Shown: positions 5,860 to 6,827 of the stretch, piece after piece | How positions within the stretch are numbered: the stretch's first letter is position 1 | How the letters are laid out: each line of letters begins with the position of its first letter | Assembly: GCA_002297505.1 (NCBI GenBank) | Contig: DBLQ01000052.1 | Span: 1-6,827 of the forward strand | Direction: 5' to 3' | DNA length: 6,827 nt | Origin: Flavobacteriales bacterium UBA720 | Lineage (GTDB): Bacteria; Bacteroidota; Bacteroidia; Flavobacteriales; Weeksellaceae | The notes under the pieces: model-generated | Databases searched by the model: none | What the model was told of the DNA's origin: nothing | What the model saw: the letters and a program-made list of their open reading frames with translations, nothing else | Position numbers and translations under genes: made by a program

Positions 5860-6827
5860 ATGGAAAACAAGGAACAAAATACTCAAGATACAAAACCGGC
5901 GGCTAATTCTGCCGTAGCAAAGAAGAAAGAAAATGAGAAAAATAAAATCAGGGCCATCATTTCAAACATCATCGTTTTTGCGGTGATTGGTTTTGGATTG
6001 TATTGGCTGGTTCGTCAGTACTTTCACATCGGCGACAAAACTTATACAGAGGCCGCTCAGGTAGAGGAATTTATTAATCCGATTAACACAAGAGTTTCGG
6101 CTTATATTAAGGAAATTAAATTTATAGAACATCAGCAGGTGAAAAAAGGCGATACTTTGGTCATTCTGGATGACCGGGAAATTCTTACACAGCTCGGTCA
6201 GGCAGAAGCGGCGTATCAAAATGCATTGGCTCAAAGATCAGCAACAAGTTCTTCTGTCAACACAGTTTCCAACAACGTAAGCGTGATGGAATCTAATATT
6301 GCCGGAGCAAAAGCGAGACTTTGGAATGCCGAACAGAATTTAAACCGATACAAAAACTTATTGGCTTCGGAAGCGGTAACAAGACAGCAGTACGACCAGA
6401 TGAAAACCGAATATGACGCCCAAAAAGCAGCCTATGAAACATTGGTTAATCAAAAGCAATCGGCAAATCTTTCTACAACCGAAGTGAAATCTAAATTAGG
6501 AATCAACGATGCAGAAATCAAAAGAACAAAATCGGCTTTGGATATGGCGAAAATCAATCTTTCTTACACCGTAATTACGGCACCTTACGATGGTGTAATG
6601 GGACGAAGGCTGATTTCTGAAGGTCAGTTGATTCAGCTGGGACAGCAGGTTGGAACCATCGTTTTGAATAATCAGAAATGGGTAACCGCCAACTTTTTGG
6701 AAAGTCAGATGCCGAATATCAAGATCGGACAAAAGATAATGATGACTGCCGATGCATTGGGCGGAAAACAGTTTGAAGGAGTGGTGACTGCCGTTTCAGC
6801 AGCAACAGGTTCAAGATATTCTAGCGT
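5860..6827 (+). CDS. HlyD/EmrA family membrane-fusion (adaptor) protein, 3' end beyond window
   Basis: This is the periplasmic adaptor expected to link an inner-membrane transporter to the TolC-type channel encoded just upstream. The frame is open from the ATG at 5860 to the window end, giving 322 residues and two bases of the next codon; complete EmrA-type proteins are about 340-400 residues. After a charged cytoplasmic tail comes one transmembrane helix (about 33-52, IISNIIVFAVIGFGLYWLV). The first half of the lipoyl-like domain follows (about 64-106, ending VKKGDTLVILDD), then a long alpha-helical hairpin (about 107-233). The second lipoyl half (YTVITAPYDGVMGRRLISEG, about 236-255) leads into the beta-barrel (WVTANFLESQMPNIKIGQ). 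The single N-terminal anchor and lack of a lipobox match EmrA/HlyD rather than the lipid-anchored AcrA type. An EmrB-like MFS transporter is the likely next gene. Confidence 0.94.
   Translation, partial: MENKEQNTQDTKPAANSAVAKKKENEKNKIRAIISNIIVFAVIGFGLYWLVRQYFHIGDKTYTEAAQVEEFINPINTRVSAYIKEIKFIEHQQVKKGDTLVILDDREILTQLGQAEAAYQNALAQRSATSSSVNTVSNNVSVMESNIAGAKARLWNAEQNLNRYKNLLASEAVTRQQYDQMKTEYDAQKAAYETLVNQKQSANLSTTEVKSKLGINDAEIKRTKSALDMAKINLSYTVITAPYDGVMGRRLISEGQLIQLGQQVGTIVLNNQKWVTANFLESQMPNIKIGQKIMMTADALGGKQFEGVVTAVSAATGSRYSS

Noticed and set aside
5962..6732. - strand frames at 5962-6234 and 6496-6732
   Set aside because: Both lie opposite the EmrA/HlyD adaptor reading frame, which is open and family-like throughout.

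Overview
The window looks like a chromosomal segment of a flavobacterium (Bacteroidota), most likely in or near Chryseobacterium. This rests on perfect or near-perfect Bacteroidota -7 boxes (TANNTTTG) ahead of genes, A-rich translation starts without a clear Shine-Dalgarno sequence, protein style, and intergenic repeats of a kind I associate with this group. The genus is inferred from memory of such sequences, not from a search.

Layout, all genes on the + strand. (1) 1-1860 is the end of an RND drug-efflux operon: the C-terminal part of an AcrB-type inner-membrane pump, then its outer-membrane factor, a TolC/OprM-type lipoprotein, closed by a clear intrinsic terminator at 1884-1912. (2) 1969/1990-2682 is a single AIM24-family gene with its own probable promoter. 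(3) 2683-3590 is a 908-base stretch with no believable gene. It holds a degenerate dispersed repeat directly after the AIM24 stop codon, a weak terminator-like hairpin, an AT-rich spacer, and a tandem array of ten complete 50-51 bp units plus a partial eleventh. (4) 3591-6827 is a second efflux locus: an AraC-family regulator, a strong promoter with a 16-bp palindrome over its -33 element, a TolC-type outer-membrane protein with an ordinary signal peptide, and an EmrA/HlyD-type adaptor running off the window. An EmrB-type (DHA2/MFS) transporter would be expected next, but it is not in view.

Functionally, the window joins two tripartite export systems of different energy-coupling classes, each with its own outer-membrane channel. 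The AraC-family protein is the natural candidate to control the second system.

The most unusual part is the tandem array. Its units contain two small inverted repeats. One has a constant GAAAA loop and paired base changes between units. The other, at unit junctions, keeps pairing in nearly all copies through G-T(U) pairs on the + strand. A three-unit block of 152 bp is also duplicated within the array. This suggests a structured repeat, perhaps folding as RNA, that has expanded by recombination or slippage. Its function is unknown, and I do not claim it is a defence or mobile system.
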